NCBI GenBank assembly: GCA_964515335.1
Contig: CAZETS010000014.1
Location: 18,183-82,182 of the forward strand
Reading direction: 5' to 3'
DNA length: 64,000 bases
From: TMED88 sp964515335
GTDB taxonomy: Bacteria; Myxococcota_A; UBA9160; UBA4427
In this document: piece after piece, positions 45,067 to 53,866 of the stretch
Layout: every line of letters begins with the position of its first letter
Numbering within the stretch: the first letter of the stretch is position 1
The notes under the pieces: generated by a model
Told to the model about the DNA's origin: nothing
The model's database searches: none
Seen by the model: the letters and a program-made list of their open reading frames with translations, nothing else
Translations under genes and position numbers: made by a program

Positions 45067-46167
45067 CTACTCGAAGTCCGGCGACGAGCGCGCGCGGCCA
45101 CCCGGCCCGCTGTACGACAGCGTGTAGCCGGGCTCCTCGGCGAACGCGATCTCCGGCATGCGCGCCAGCGCCTCGCGCCAGGCGGCGATCAAGCGGTCCT
45201 CGGCCGCATAGTCGAACGGGTCCTGCAGGACCTTCTCCTCGGTGCCGCCCGGCGGCGGCGGATGCTCGGCGAGCCAACGCGCCGTCCGCGACAACGCCTC
45301 CTCGGCGGGCACGACGTCGCGATAGCCGAGGTCGGCCCGCAGGCGGGTCAGGTCGAAGACGCGGTGGGTCGGCAGCGGCTGCATGACGAGCGGCCGGGCC
45401 GGCGTCGCCAGCGCGTAGGGCAGCGAGACGAGCTCGATCTCGTGCCCGAGCGCTGCGGCGATCACCCGCACGCGCTGCGCGATCGAAAGCACCTGCTCGT
45501 CGCCGCAGTTGTAGAGGCGCCCGGCGCTGGCCTCGGGGTGATCGACCGCGAGCAGCACCGCGTGGGCACAGTTCTCCACGTAGCCGGCCTGGCAGAGGGT
45601 GAGCCCGCCGTCGGGCACGACGATGTGCGGGCGGCGATCGAGCACGCGCTTGACGATGCACCACTCGGTCGGCATCAGCTGCCGCGGTCCGTAGACGATC
45701 GGGTAGCGGAAGTGGGTGGCCGTGGGATGGTGGTGCAGCACCGTGTCCTCGGTGCGCGCAATGCGGTAGCCCTTCTCGTCCTGGGCCGGCTCGGTGACGC
45801 GCGGCGCGTCCTCCCGAATCGGAACCGGCATGCCACCCGGACCCGGCAGCGCCGGGTTCATGTACCCGATGTAGGCCGGTCCGCCGCCGACCGAGACGAA
45901 GCGCTCGCAGCGGCCCGCCATCAGCTCGGCGATGCGCCGCAGCCGGCCGTAGGTGACCACGCACAGCTCGAAGCGCCGGCCCTCGAGCGCCACCGCGAGG
46001 GCGTCGGCGTCGTAGGGGTCGGTGTGGATGTGCACGACGTCCTGCGGGATCTCCGGCACCTCGTGGCGGCCGGTGTGGAGGATCGTCACCGCGTAGCCGC
46101 GCTCGCGCAGGCCGTTCACGATGAACGGGCCGGTCGGTCCCGTGCCGCCGATCACCAGCGCCTGCAT
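45067..46167 (-). CDS. NAD-dependent epimerase/dehydratase family protein
   Basis: 366 residues from ATG 46167; an upstream GTG/ATG reading adds only low-complexity residues. The NAD-binding GGTGPTGPFI motif is residues 6-15, followed by a strand-helix pattern of an extended SDR. AYIGYMNPAL, FRYPIVYGPRQLMP and LYNCGDEQVLSIAQR mark the Rossmann and substrate-binding parts. The canonical YxxxK tetrad is not clear. The last 60 residues contain an unusual acidic and aromatic region. Family members act on nucleotide sugars or as isoflavone-reductase-like proteins; function here is open. Confidence 0.82.
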   Translation of the reverse strand: MQALVIGGTGPTGPFIVNGLRERGYAVTILHTGRHEVPEIPQDVVHIHTDPYDADALAVALEGRRFELCVVTYGRLRRIAELMAGRCERFVSVGGGPAYIGYMNPALPGPGGMPVPIREDAPRVTEPAQDEKGYRIARTEDTVLHHHPTATHFRYPIVYGPRQLMPTEWCIVKRVLDRRPHIVVPDGGLTLCQAGYVENCAHAVLLAVDHPEASAGRLYNCGDEQVLSIAQRVRVIAAALGHEIELVSLPYALATPARPLVMQPLPTHRVFDLTRLRADLGYRDVVPAEEALSRTARWLAEHPPPPGGTEEKVLQDPFDYAAEDRLIAAWREALARMPEIAFAEEPGYTLSYSGPGGRARSSPDFE

Positions 46168-46315
46168 GCCCGCCCCCCGCTCCCCACGACCCCACTGCCC
46201 GGCAACCGAGCGCCGGGGAGCCGATCCTCGCACAGCGGGCGCGCCTGCGCGTCGGTGAATTCGCGGTGGGGCCGGTAGACTGACGGCTCGCCCATGCGCG
46301 CACCGAGGCAGCCGG

Positions 46316-47176
46316 ATGACCTCGCCCGATCATCCCACCCGACCCGAGATCCACCCGCTCGCCGATCTGCGCTGCACCCACGACGGCGGCGCCCTCGAGT
46401 GCGACGGTGACGTGCTGCGCTGCAGCGCCTGCGAGGCGCGCTTCGCGGTCGTCGGCGGCATACCGGACTTCGTGCACGACTCGCCGACGAGCACCGCACG
46501 CTGGCGCGCCGCACAACGCTACGAGCTGCACTACTGGACCGACGCCGGCGACCCGCCGCCGAGCGACCAGGCCGCACGCTGGGAGGCCGCCGCGCGCGGG
46601 CTCGCCGCACGCTTCGACGACGCCGTCGGAGTGGGCTGGCGGGCGCGCGTGCTTCACGTCGGCCCGGCGGGCCACGGCGAGATCCACCACCTGCCGGCCC
46701 GCGAGCGCTGGGCCGCCGAGCCGCTCGCCATCGCGCTCGATCTCGCGGGTCGGCTCGATCGCGCGGAGGGTCTGCGCTGGGTGGCCGCCATGGGCGAGCG
46801 CCTTCCCTTTGCCGACGCCTGGTTCAGCGCCGCGCTGCTGCCCAACGTGATCGATCACGTCGCCGATCCCGCCCGTCTGCTCGAAGAGCTGTCGCGCTGC
46901 CTCGCGCCGGGCGCCCCGGTGTGGATCAGCGGGCACGTCGCGCGGACCCCGTTCGCGTCGCTGCTGGCAGCGCTCGGCCGCACCCGCATCGGCTACTTCG
47001 CGGGTCATCCCTGGGCGTTCAGCGAGCATTCGCTCGACGCGCTCGTATCCGGGGCCGGGTTCTCGATCGTCGCCGCCCACACCGGACCGGCGGTCGAAGC
47101 TGCGAGACCCATCGGGCTGCGCGCCCGGCTGAAGGACCGCGTGATCGCCTCGCGCTACCTGCTCGCGCACGCCTGA
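46316..47176 (+). CDS. Methyltransferase-like protein with N-terminal Trm112-like zinc ribbon
   Basis: 286 residues. The first 45 residues form a Trm112-type zinc ribbon: LRCTHDGGALECDGDVLRCSACEARF has Cys residues spaced as a metal site (read as positions 19-44). The remainder is a class I methyltransferase-like fold; motif I is VLHVGPAGHGEIHHL, which departs from the usual GxGxG. LRWVAAMGERLPFADAWF and ELSRCLAPGAPVWISGHV are the later motifs. The C-terminal helices are basic. The substrate is unknown and the weak SAM loop makes activity less sure. The next gene starts 138 bases on. Confidence 0.8.
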   Translation: MTSPDHPTRPEIHPLADLRCTHDGGALECDGDVLRCSACEARFAVVGGIPDFVHDSPTSTARWRAAQRYELHYWTDAGDPPPSDQAARWEAAARGLAARFDDAVGVGWRARVLHVGPAGHGEIHHLPARERWAAEPLAIALDLAGRLDRAEGLRWVAAMGERLPFADAWFSAALLPNVIDHVADPARLLEELSRCLAPGAPVWISGHVARTPFASLLAALGRTRIGYFAGHPWAFSEHSLDALVSGAGFSIVAAHTGPAVEAARPIGLRARLKDRVIASRYLLAHA

Positions 47177-47314
47177 GCGGCCGAAGCCTGGCGCCGCAGC
47201 GCGCCTCCCGCGAAGGCGCGCCACGCGTCGAGTCCCTATTCTGCTGCCGCTCACTCGCGTCGAGCGCGCCGGTTCCCTTCGAGGCCGGCCACTCGCAAAA
47301 CGGAGGAATCCCCG

Positions 47315-47806
47315 ATGGCCGATCTCAGCCAGGTCGCCCCCGCCTTCGTCGAGATGGCGCACCAGATCGTCTGGTGCAGCGCCGCCACCATCGATCGCCG
47401 CGGTCGACCGCGCTCGCGCGTCCTCCACCCGATCTGGGAGTGGGACGGCGCCAGCCTCGGCGGCTGGATCGCCACCGGGCCGACCCCGCTCAAGCGCGCC
47501 CACCTCGAGCAGAGCCCCTACGTGTCGCTCAACTACTGGACGCCCTCGCAGGACACCTGCGTGGCCGAGTGCCGGGTGGAGTGGGCGTTCGACGACGAGA
47601 CGCGCCGCATGGTGTGGGATCTCTTCAAGGACGCGCCGGCGCCGGTCGGCTACGACCCCGCGATCATCCCCGGCTGGGAGAAGCCCACCGACGACAGCTT
47701 CGCCGCGCTGCGGCTCGCTCCCTGGCGGCTGCGCGTGTTCCCCGGAACGGTGCTGCTCGGCCAGGGCGGAGAGGTGCTCTCGTGGAGCGCCGAGTCGCCT
47801 TCGTAA
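47315..47806 (+). CDS. Pyridoxamine 5'-phosphate oxidase (PPOX) fold flavin- or F420-binding protein
   Basis: 163 residues from ATG 47315, with GGAGGAA 6 bases upstream. The split-barrel PPOX fold is visible in WCSAATIDRRGRPRSRVLHPIWEWDG at about 20-45, and VSLNYWTPSQDTC, VEWAFDDETRRMVWDLF and RLAPWRLRVFPGTVLL further on. Members bind FMN, haem or F420; the cofactor here is unknown. It overlaps the SDR gene that follows by 25 bases, so the two are co-translated and probably act in one step of a pathway. Confidence 0.85.
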   Translation: MADLSQVAPAFVEMAHQIVWCSAATIDRRGRPRSRVLHPIWEWDGASLGGWIATGPTPLKRAHLEQSPYVSLNYWTPSQDTCVAECRVEWAFDDETRRMVWDLFKDAPAPVGYDPAIIPGWEKPTDDSFAALRLAPWRLRVFPGTVLLGQGGEVLSWSAESPS

Positions 47807-48594
47807 CCGGCGCCAGCCGCGGCATCGGCGCGGCGGCCTCGATCGCGCTGGCCGAGCACGGCTTCGACGTAGCCGTCACGGCCCGCACGGTCCACGAGGG
47901 AGCGACCGCGGACGGACGCCCCCTGCCGGGCAGCCTCGACACCACCGCCGAGGCGGTTCGCACGCGGGGCCGCGAGGCCCTGCCGCTGCGGCTCGACCTG
48001 CTCGAGCCCGCCTCGATCGCGGAGGCGGTCGAAGACACGCTCGCTCGCTGGGGCCGCATCGACGTGCTGCTCAACAACGGCATCTACACCGGCCCGGGCT
48101 CGATGGACCTCTTCCTCGACCTCGATCCCGACACCGTACACACCATGTTCCGCGCGAACCTGTTCGCGCAGATCGACGTCACCCAGCGCGTGCTGCCCGG
48201 CATGCTCGAGCGCGGCAGCGGCGTCGCGATCGACATGGTGTCGGGCGCGGGCCTTCAGGATCCACCGGCGCCGGCGAACCGCGGAGGCTGGGGGTTCGCG
48301 TACGCGGCCACCAAGGCGGCCTTCCATCGCATGGCCGGCGTGCTGGCCGTCGAGCACGCAGGCAGCGGCGTGCGCTTCCACAACGTCGAGCCGGGCTTCG
48401 TGATGACCGAGGCCATGAAGCTGAACGACCCGGACGGCGAGATCGAGAAGCGCTTCCGCCCGGCGCCGGCGAGCGTGCCGGCGGCCGCGATCGCGTGGCT
48501 CGCGACGTCGCCCGACGCCGAGTCGAGAAACGGCGAGACGGTCTTCGGCCAGAAGCTCTGCCTCGAGCTCGGCCTGCACGCCGACTGGCGCTGA
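47782..48594 (+). CDS. SDR family oxidoreductase
   Basis: 270 residues from GTG 47782, inside the end of the PPOX gene, with GAGAGG upstream. The cofactor loop is TGASRGIG and the NNG motif is LLNNGIYTGPG. The catalytic Tyr and Lys are in YAATKAAFHRMAG. The serine element is VSGAGLQD. The longer open frame upstream overlaps other genes and is rejected. It is a classical SDR with an unknown substrate, probably NAD(P)-dependent, paired with the PPOX-fold gene. Confidence 0.88.
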   Translation: MERRVAFVTGASRGIGAAASIALAEHGFDVAVTARTVHEGATADGRPLPGSLDTTAEAVRTRGREALPLRLDLLEPASIAEAVEDTLARWGRIDVLLNNGIYTGPGSMDLFLDLDPDTVHTMFRANLFAQIDVTQRVLPGMLERGSGVAIDMVSGAGLQDPPAPANRGGWGFAYAATKAAFHRMAGVLAVEHAGSGVRFHNVEPGFVMTEAMKLNDPDGEIEKRFRPAPASVPAAAIAWLATSPDAESRNGETVFGQKLCLELGLHADWR

Positions 48595-48726
48595 CCGCGT
48601 CCCCGGGGCCCGCGCGCCCCGCGCCGGATCGTCGGATCGTCGGATCCGGTCGATTCGAGCCACCGGGTCGGCCGGGCGGCCGATATGAGCCGCCTTCCCG
48701 CGGGCCTGCCGGCCGCGTAAGGCATT

Positions 48727-48739
48727 GATTCAGCGAATC
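48727..48739. promoter_or_regulatory. Inverted repeat upstream of the sigma-54-like promoter (possible activator site)
   Basis: Perfect dyad GATTC-N3-GAATC, ending 19 bases before the -24 element. It is closer than typical enhancer sites for NtrC-type activators (80-150 bases), so the assignment is tentative. Confidence 0.4.
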
Positions 48740-48758
48740 TTCTCTCCACGCACCCCCG

Positions 48759-48774
48759 TGGCACGCCGCCTGCA
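48759..48774 (+). promoter_or_regulatory. Sigma-54-type -24/-12 promoter
   Basis: TGGCACG, four bases, CTGCA: GG at 48760-48761 and GC at 48772-48773 have the invariant 10-base spacing of RpoN promoters (consensus TGGCACG-N4-TTGCA), with 11 of 12 defined positions matching. It would start transcription near 48785, before the ETHE1-like gene. A sigma-54 activator of NtrC type is encoded 3 kb downstream. Confidence 0.65.
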
Positions 48775-48889
48775 ATGGGGACTCCACGCGGAACGCCGCG
48801 GCCGGAGGGGTCCGACCGAGCGACCGCCCGCGTGGGGGACCCGTGCCCGGGCACGCCCCCCGACGCGAACACACTTGGGGGAACCGAAG

Positions 48890-49996
48890 ATGATCTTTCG
48901 TCACTTCGCAGACGAGCGGATCGGAGACCACAGCTATCTGATCGCCTCGCCCACCAGCCGCGACGCCGCGATCGTGAATCCGAACTTCGCTGCGATCGAC
49001 ACCTACCGCGAGACGCTCGACGCGTTCGGGCTGCGGCTCGTGTGCACGCTGCGAACCGATCGCGACGCCCGCTGCGACACGGCAGCCCGACGGCTCGAGA
49101 ACCTCTTCGGCGCCGCTCGCGTCGCGCCGGCGCACGCCGCCGGGCAGGACGAGGCGAGCATCGTTGCGACACCAGGCCGTGTCGTGTCGGTCGGCGAGAT
49201 CGAGGTGAGGGTGATCGCCGCGCCCCCCGGCTACTCGAGCGACGTCGCGTATCAGGCCGCGCCGTACACCTTCGCCGGGACGAGTGTGCTCGTCGACCGG
49301 ATGGACGGCCTGCGCCAGCCGGACGGCGAGCCCGAAGCGGTCTCCCACGACCCGCGGTCGGCCGCCGCAGGCGGCGTGGCGGACGCCTGCTGCCGGCAGC
49401 TCGAGAAGCACCGGGCGTCAGCGAGCGACATCCGTATCGAGCAGGCGATCCTGCTGGATCTCCGCACCAGCCTCGACGAATCGCGCTTCAGTCCCAGGGA
49501 GGCGCGGGTGGTAGAGGCCTACATCCGCGCCATGGAGGAGCGCGGCTTCGAGCCGCCGTCGGCGGCCGAGATCGCCGAGCTGTTCCCTGGCATCGACCGT
49601 TCGGCCGTGCACCTGCTCGTCCACAACATCCGCTGGAAGCAGATCGACCTCGGTCGCCTGCCGCTGCTGCTCGCCGGCCAGACCTCGAAGTGGCTGCGCG
49701 GGTTGCAGACCCGGCCCGACTTCACCTCTCACGAGCGCGAGTTCCTGCAGGCCTACTTCCGCCTGCTCGAAGAGCAGAAGCGGCCGCCGTCGGGACCGGA
49801 GATCGCCGAGACCCTCGGCGAGGGCCGCTCCGTGCAGTGGGTGCGCAAGCGGGCCCACACGATCCGGCGCAAGCAGCGGGAGTTCGAGATGCCCGAGCTG
49901 ATCCTCGCCCGCAAGGGCGCGCCGGGCGCCCCGCGGCTTCGGTTGCGCGGATCGCGCTCCTACTCGGCAGACCCCGGTCTGCACCAGCACGCCTGA
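48890..49996 (+). CDS. Catalytically dead ETHE1-like metallo-beta-lactamase domain fused to two helix-turn-helix repeats
   Basis: 368 residues from ATG 48890. Residues 1-150 follow the persulfide dioxygenase (ETHE1) pattern: MIFRHFADERIGDHSYLIAS, AAIVNPNF and FGLRLVCTLRT are recognisable. The metal motif THxHxDH is replaced by T56-D-R-D-A-R-C62, and the later HTPGHT segment is also gone, so no iron or zinc site remains. Residues 201-260 and 279-340 are two related winged-helix-like repeats (SPREARVVEAYIRAMEERG and SHEREFLQAYFRLLEEQK, each followed by PPS-x-x-EIAE), similar to LexA-type helix-turn-helix. The protein probably senses a ligand and binds DNA; both roles are inference. It sits behind a sigma-54-like promoter. 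Confidence 0.7.
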   Translation: MIFRHFADERIGDHSYLIASPTSRDAAIVNPNFAAIDTYRETLDAFGLRLVCTLRTDRDARCDTAARRLENLFGAARVAPAHAAGQDEASIVATPGRVVSVGEIEVRVIAAPPGYSSDVAYQAAPYTFAGTSVLVDRMDGLRQPDGEPEAVSHDPRSAAAGGVADACCRQLEKHRASASDIRIEQAILLDLRTSLDESRFSPREARVVEAYIRAMEERGFEPPSAAEIAELFPGIDRSAVHLLVHNIRWKQIDLGRLPLLLAGQTSKWLRGLQTRPDFTSHEREFLQAYFRLLEEQKRPPSGPEIAETLGEGRSVQWVRKRAHTIRRKQREFEMPELILARKGAPGAPRLRLRGSRSYSADPGLHQHA

Positions 49997-50206
49997 CCCC
50001 GACGGTCGGCCAGATACCGGCGAGCGGGTGACACCCGGATTCATGTCGACGCAGCGAGGGGCTGCGGCGACGAGCGGGGGGCTCATCCGGGGGTCATCCG
50101 CTCGCCTCCGCGACCGACCGTTATGCTTGCGCAGGTCCCCGGCGGCGGGCGCCCGCTCGCGGCCGGGGCGCTTCGTTCCGGCCGGCAGGCCCAGGCAGGC
50201 GGACCC

Positions 50207-51646
50207 ATGAAGACATCGATCTTCCGACCCCTCCATCTCGTGCTGCTCGGCGCGATCACCATCGTGCTGATCGCGCTGCTGACGACGAGCTGGCTCACCT
50301 ATCGCGAGCAGCAAAGACTCGTTCGCGCCCGCACGGCGCTGGCCGAGACGCTGGCCTTCCACGAGCAGCACAGCCTCGTCGAGCGAAGCGTCATGGCGCA
50401 CGTCACCGGGCGCCCGGGCCTCGGGCGCGTGCGCCTCGTCGAGCAGATCGACTCGCTGACGGCGATGTGCGCCCCCGGCGACCACGCCACCCGGACCCTG
50501 CTCGTGCGACTGCGCGGGCAGCTCTCGCAGCCCGTCGCGATGACCCCCGATCACCGCGACGCCACGATGGGCCTGCTGCAAGAAATCGCAATGAGCGAGA
50601 CACGCTTCGAAACGGGCGTGATCTCGGAGCTGCAGCGCGCCAGCGACAGGCAGCTCTTCTACGAGATGGCCGCACCGCTCGCCCTGCTGGCCATCACGAT
50701 CGTGGCGATCCCGATCGCACGGCGACGGGTCGTGAAGCCGCTCGAGGATTTCGGCCGGCAGATCTCCGGCCTCGCGGAGGGCCACTTCACGCCCACCCCG
50801 GAGTCCGAGGTCAGCGAGCACACGCTGCCGCTGCACCGAAACCTCATCGAGCTGGCCGTGCGCCTGCAGGAGCTCGAGCGCGAGCAGCGCGAGCGCGCCG
50901 ATTCGCTCGAGCAGGAGGTGCGGGGCGCGGCCGCCGCCCTGCTCGAGCAGCAGCAGAGCCTCGCCCGGGCCGAACGGCTCGCAGTGGCCGGCGAGCTGGC
51001 CGCGTCGGTCGCCCACGAGATCCGCAATCCCCTCGCGGGCATCCAGATGAGCCTCACCAACCTCCGCCACGAGCTCGACGACTCCACGCTCGGCCCGCGC
51101 GTCGACGGCGTCGTCGCCGAGGTCGAACGTCTCGGCCGCCTCGTCGGCGAGATCGTCGACGCCGCCCGGCACGAGCCCGAGCCGTCGACGCTGGTCGACC
51201 TGAACACGATCGTCGACGAGCTGATCTCGCTGACCCGCTATCAGCTGCCGACGGAGGTGCGAGTCGAGAGCCGAGTGCGCGAGGGCCTGCACGCGCACGT
51301 TCCGAGGGAGCGGCTGCGGCAGGCGCTGCTCAACCTCGTCCTGAACGCGGCGACCGCGATCGGCGCAGAGCCCGGCCGCATCGAGATCGAAATCGACGAC
51401 GTGGACACTGGCCTACGCGTCCAGGTGTCGGATGACGGGCCGGGCTTTCCCGACGAGCTTCTCTCCGGCGGCATCCGCCCCTTCCAGAGCACGCGCCGCC
51501 ACGGCTCGGGACTGGGTCTCGCGATGGTGCGTCGCTTCGTGCGCGATGCCGCGGGCAGCATGCAGATCGAGAACCGGTCGCCCGGCGACGAACGCCCCGG
51601 TGCCCGGGTGACCCTGCTGCTACCCTCCGCCGTGGAGAATGGCTGA
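50207..51646 (+). CDS. Membrane sensor histidine kinase
   Basis: 479 residues from ATG 50207. Helix 1 is about 9-30 and helix 2 about 156-178, enclosing a periplasmic helical sensor of about 125 residues. A HAMP-like segment and coiled coil follow. The HisKA dimer domain has the phospho-acceptor His270 in SVAHEIRNPLAG, and the ATPase domain has LNLVLNAATAIG (N box), SDDGPGFPDELL (G1) and HGSGLGLAMVRRF (G2). Its end overlaps the response regulator start by 8 bases, so they form a cognate pair. The signal is unknown. Confidence 0.95.
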   Translation: MKTSIFRPLHLVLLGAITIVLIALLTTSWLTYREQQRLVRARTALAETLAFHEQHSLVERSVMAHVTGRPGLGRVRLVEQIDSLTAMCAPGDHATRTLLVRLRGQLSQPVAMTPDHRDATMGLLQEIAMSETRFETGVISELQRASDRQLFYEMAAPLALLAITIVAIPIARRRVVKPLEDFGRQISGLAEGHFTPTPESEVSEHTLPLHRNLIELAVRLQELEREQRERADSLEQEVRGAAAALLEQQQSLARAERLAVAGELAASVAHEIRNPLAGIQMSLTNLRHELDDSTLGPRVDGVVAEVERLGRLVGEIVDAARHEPEPSTLVDLNTIVDELISLTRYQLPTEVRVESRVREGLHAHVPRERLRQALLNLVLNAATAIGAEPGRIEIEIDDVDTGLRVQVSDDGPGFPDELLSGGIRPFQSTRRHGSGLGLAMVRRFVRDAAGSMQIENRSPGDERPGARVTLLLPSAVENG

Positions 51647-53108
51647 CACACTGCTTTTGATCGAGGACGAGGCGCTGCTCGGCGCCGAGCTCGTTCGTCA
51701 CTTCGAACGAGGCCGGACCGCGAAGGACGGGACCGAGAGAGACGGCTTCGACGTGGTCCTCGCCCGCAGCCTCGGCGAGGCCCGCGAGGCGCTGCTCGAG
51801 ACCGGCGTTGCCCCGGTCGTCGTCGTCTCGGACATGAACCTGCCCGACGGCAACGCCCTCGACCTGCTCGAGGAGGTGCGGGGTCACGACGCCCCGGGGC
51901 TGTCGGGCGAGTGGATCTTCCTCACCGGTTACGGCACGGTGGCCGACTCGGTGCGCGCCCTGCGGCTCGGCGCCTACGACTTCATCGAGAAGCCCTGCGA
52001 CCCGAAGCGGCTCGACCTGATCGTCGCCGGCGCCACCCGCAGCGCGGTCGCCCAGCGCCGCCTCGACGACCACGCCCACCAGCGCAACCGCTTCTTTCCC
52101 GTCGAGGCGTTCGTGGGGCACAGCAAGGCCGCGGACGAGGTGCGCGAGCTGCTCCGCCGGCTGATCGGCGTGCCGATCAGCGCCCTGGTGATCGGAGGCG
52201 AGACCGGCTCGGGCAAGGGGCTCGTCACCCGCATCCTCCACTACAGCGGGCCGCGCGCGAAGGCGCCGCTGATCGAGCTGAACTGCGCGGCCCTGCCGCG
52301 CGAGCTGCTCGAGTCCGAGCTGTTCGGACACGAGGCCGGCGCATTCACCGGAGCGCGCAAGCGGCACCGGGGCCTGATCGAGCAGGCCGACGGCGGCACG
52401 CTCTTCCTCGACGAGATCGCCGAGATGGAGCTCGACCTGCAGTCGAAGCTGCTCAAGGTGATCGAGGACCAGCGCGTGCGCCCCCTCGGCTCGGAGCGCG
52501 AGGTGACGGTCGACGTGCAGATCGTCGCGGCGAGCAACCGCGATCTCGCCGAGATCTCACGCGCCGGCGAGTTCCGCGCCGACCTCTACCATCGCCTTTC
52601 CGTCTTCGAGCTCGAGCTGCCCTCGCTCTCGGATCGGCTCGAAGACCTCGACGAGCTCGTGCCCCGGCTCGTCGACGAGTTCAACGCGAAGGCCGGCAAG
52701 TGCGTCCGGGAGATCCCCGACGAGGTCTGGCGGGCGCTTCGCGCCTACGACTGGCCGGGCAACGTGCGGGAGCTGCGCAACGTGGTGGAGCGCTGCGTGC
52801 TGTTCTCGGAGGGGCCGGTCTTTCCGGCGCGCTGGCTCCAGCTGCCCGGTCGCGTCGAGGGCGGGGCCGGCGCCCGCGTCGAGGGCGACGTGCTGAGCCT
52901 GCCGCTCGACGGCAGCATGTCGCTCGAGGACATGGACCGGCTGATCGTGCAGACCGCCCTCGAGCGGGCCGACAACAACATCACGGCGGCGGCGAGGAAC
53001 CTGGGCACCACGCGCCAGACTCTCCGCTACCGTGCACAGAAGTACGACCTGAAGGCGCCGCAATCCGGTGGGCCGGACGCATCCGAGCCCGATCGCGAGC
53101 CCGATTGA
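51639..53108 (+). CDS. NtrC-family sigma-54-dependent response regulator
   Basis: 489 residues. The receiver domain has phospho-acceptor Asp65 in VVVSDMNLPDG and Lys in EKPCDPKRL. The AAA+ domain has Walker A GGETGSGKG, the sigma-54 contact loop GAFTGA (residues 234-239), Walker B LFLDEIAEM and the arginine-finger region. A Fis-type helix-turn-helix ends the protein (ITAAARNLGTTRQTLRYRAQKY). It activates sigma-54 promoters after phosphorylation by the adjacent kinase. A promoter of that type lies at 48759. The serine- and acid-rich last 20 residues are probably disordered. Confidence 0.96.
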   Translation: MADTLLLIEDEALLGAELVRHFERGRTAKDGTERDGFDVVLARSLGEAREALLETGVAPVVVVSDMNLPDGNALDLLEEVRGHDAPGLSGEWIFLTGYGTVADSVRALRLGAYDFIEKPCDPKRLDLIVAGATRSAVAQRRLDDHAHQRNRFFPVEAFVGHSKAADEVRELLRRLIGVPISALVIGGETGSGKGLVTRILHYSGPRAKAPLIELNCAALPRELLESELFGHEAGAFTGARKRHRGLIEQADGGTLFLDEIAEMELDLQSKLLKVIEDQRVRPLGSEREVTVDVQIVAASNRDLAEISRAGEFRADLYHRLSVFELELPSLSDRLEDLDELVPRLVDEFNAKAGKCVREIPDEVWRALRAYDWPGNVRELRNVVERCVLFSEGPVFPARWLQLPGRVEGGAGARVEGDVLSLPLDGSMSLEDMDRLIVQTALERADNNITAAARNLGTTRQTLRYRAQKYDLKAPQSGGPDASEPDREPD

Positions 53109-53182
53109 AAGCGCGCTCCGACGAGAGATCCGCCCGCCTCCCCGAAACACGAGGGGGGCGGCCATCCAGGGGAGATGACAGA

Positions 53183-53743
53183 ATGCAGATCCAGCACGTT
53201 CTGCTCGGCGTGGGTGCCGCGGCGCTGACGCTCGTGGGCTGCTCGAGCTTCAACGTCAGCAGCGACTACGACCCGGCCGTCGACTTCTCGCAGTACGGCG
53301 CATACGCCTGGCTGCCGCAGCCGAATGCCACCGATACGAGCCAGGGCCCGGTCAACGACGGCCTGCTCCGCCAGCGCATCGTGCGCGCCGTGAATGCGGA
53401 GCTCTCCGCCAAGGGCATGCGAGAGGTCGCGAACGAGGCCGACGCCAGCCTGCTCGTCACGGAGCACATCAACGTCGAGCAGAAGCTGCGCGTCAACACC
53501 ACGAACTACGGCTACGGGTACGGCCGCTGGGGCTACTACGGGGCCGGCTACACGGACACGAGCGTCGACCAGTACGAGCAGGGCACGTTGATCATCGACT
53601 TCATCGACGCGAAGAGCAAGCAGCTCGTGTGGCGCGGGATGGCGCAGAGCCGGCTCAGGGAGATGGCGACCCCCGAGGAGCGCGAGGCGCGCGTGCGCGC
53701 GGCCGTGAGCGCCATCCTCGAGAAGTATCCGCCGTCGAAGTAG
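53183..53743 (+). CDS. DUF4136 lipoprotein
   Basis: 186 residues from ATG 53183, with GGAG 9 bases upstream. A lipoprotein signal ends at Cys20 (LVGC). SSDYDPAVDFSQYGAYAWLPQP is the DUF4136 start (residues 27-48), and TLIIDFIDAKSKQLVWRG the end of the domain. A Gly/Tyr-rich segment (YGYGYGRWGYYGAGY) interrupts it. The family is an envelope lipoprotein of unknown function. It follows the response regulator by 74 bases and may be part of the same operon or a target. Confidence 0.85.
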   Translation: MQIQHVLLGVGAAALTLVGCSSFNVSSDYDPAVDFSQYGAYAWLPQPNATDTSQGPVNDGLLRQRIVRAVNAELSAKGMREVANEADASLLVTEHINVEQKLRVNTTNYGYGYGRWGYYGAGYTDTSVDQYEQGTLIIDFIDAKSKQLVWRGMAQSRLREMATPEEREARVRAAVSAILEKYPPSK

Positions 53744-53866
53744 GCGGGCCTCTGGCCACGACGCTTCGCACGCGCCGTCTCGACGCCGCAGCCGGGCTGC
53801 GTCACCATTCGCAACCCTGACTGACGGATCGACGCCCCCGACCCGCTCGACTCCCGAGAACCGCCC

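Larger units (their letters stand above)
48595..48889. other. 295-bp gene-free region with regulatory signals
   Basis: Holds an 8-bp tandem repeat CGGATCGT (48625-48640, partial third copy to 48646), the inverted repeat GATTC-AGC-GAATC (48727-48739) and the sigma-54-like promoter at 48759-48774. The 105 bases after the likely transcription start are leader for the ETHE1-like gene. Confidence 0.6.

Noticed and set aside
46921..47781. Upstream part of the SDR frame
   Set aside because: Overlaps the methyltransferase and PPOX genes; the SDR fold begins at the GTG at 47782.
48640..48665. tRNA-like T-arm sequence (GATTCGAG)
   Set aside because: No acceptor stem, anticodon arm or CCA region around it.
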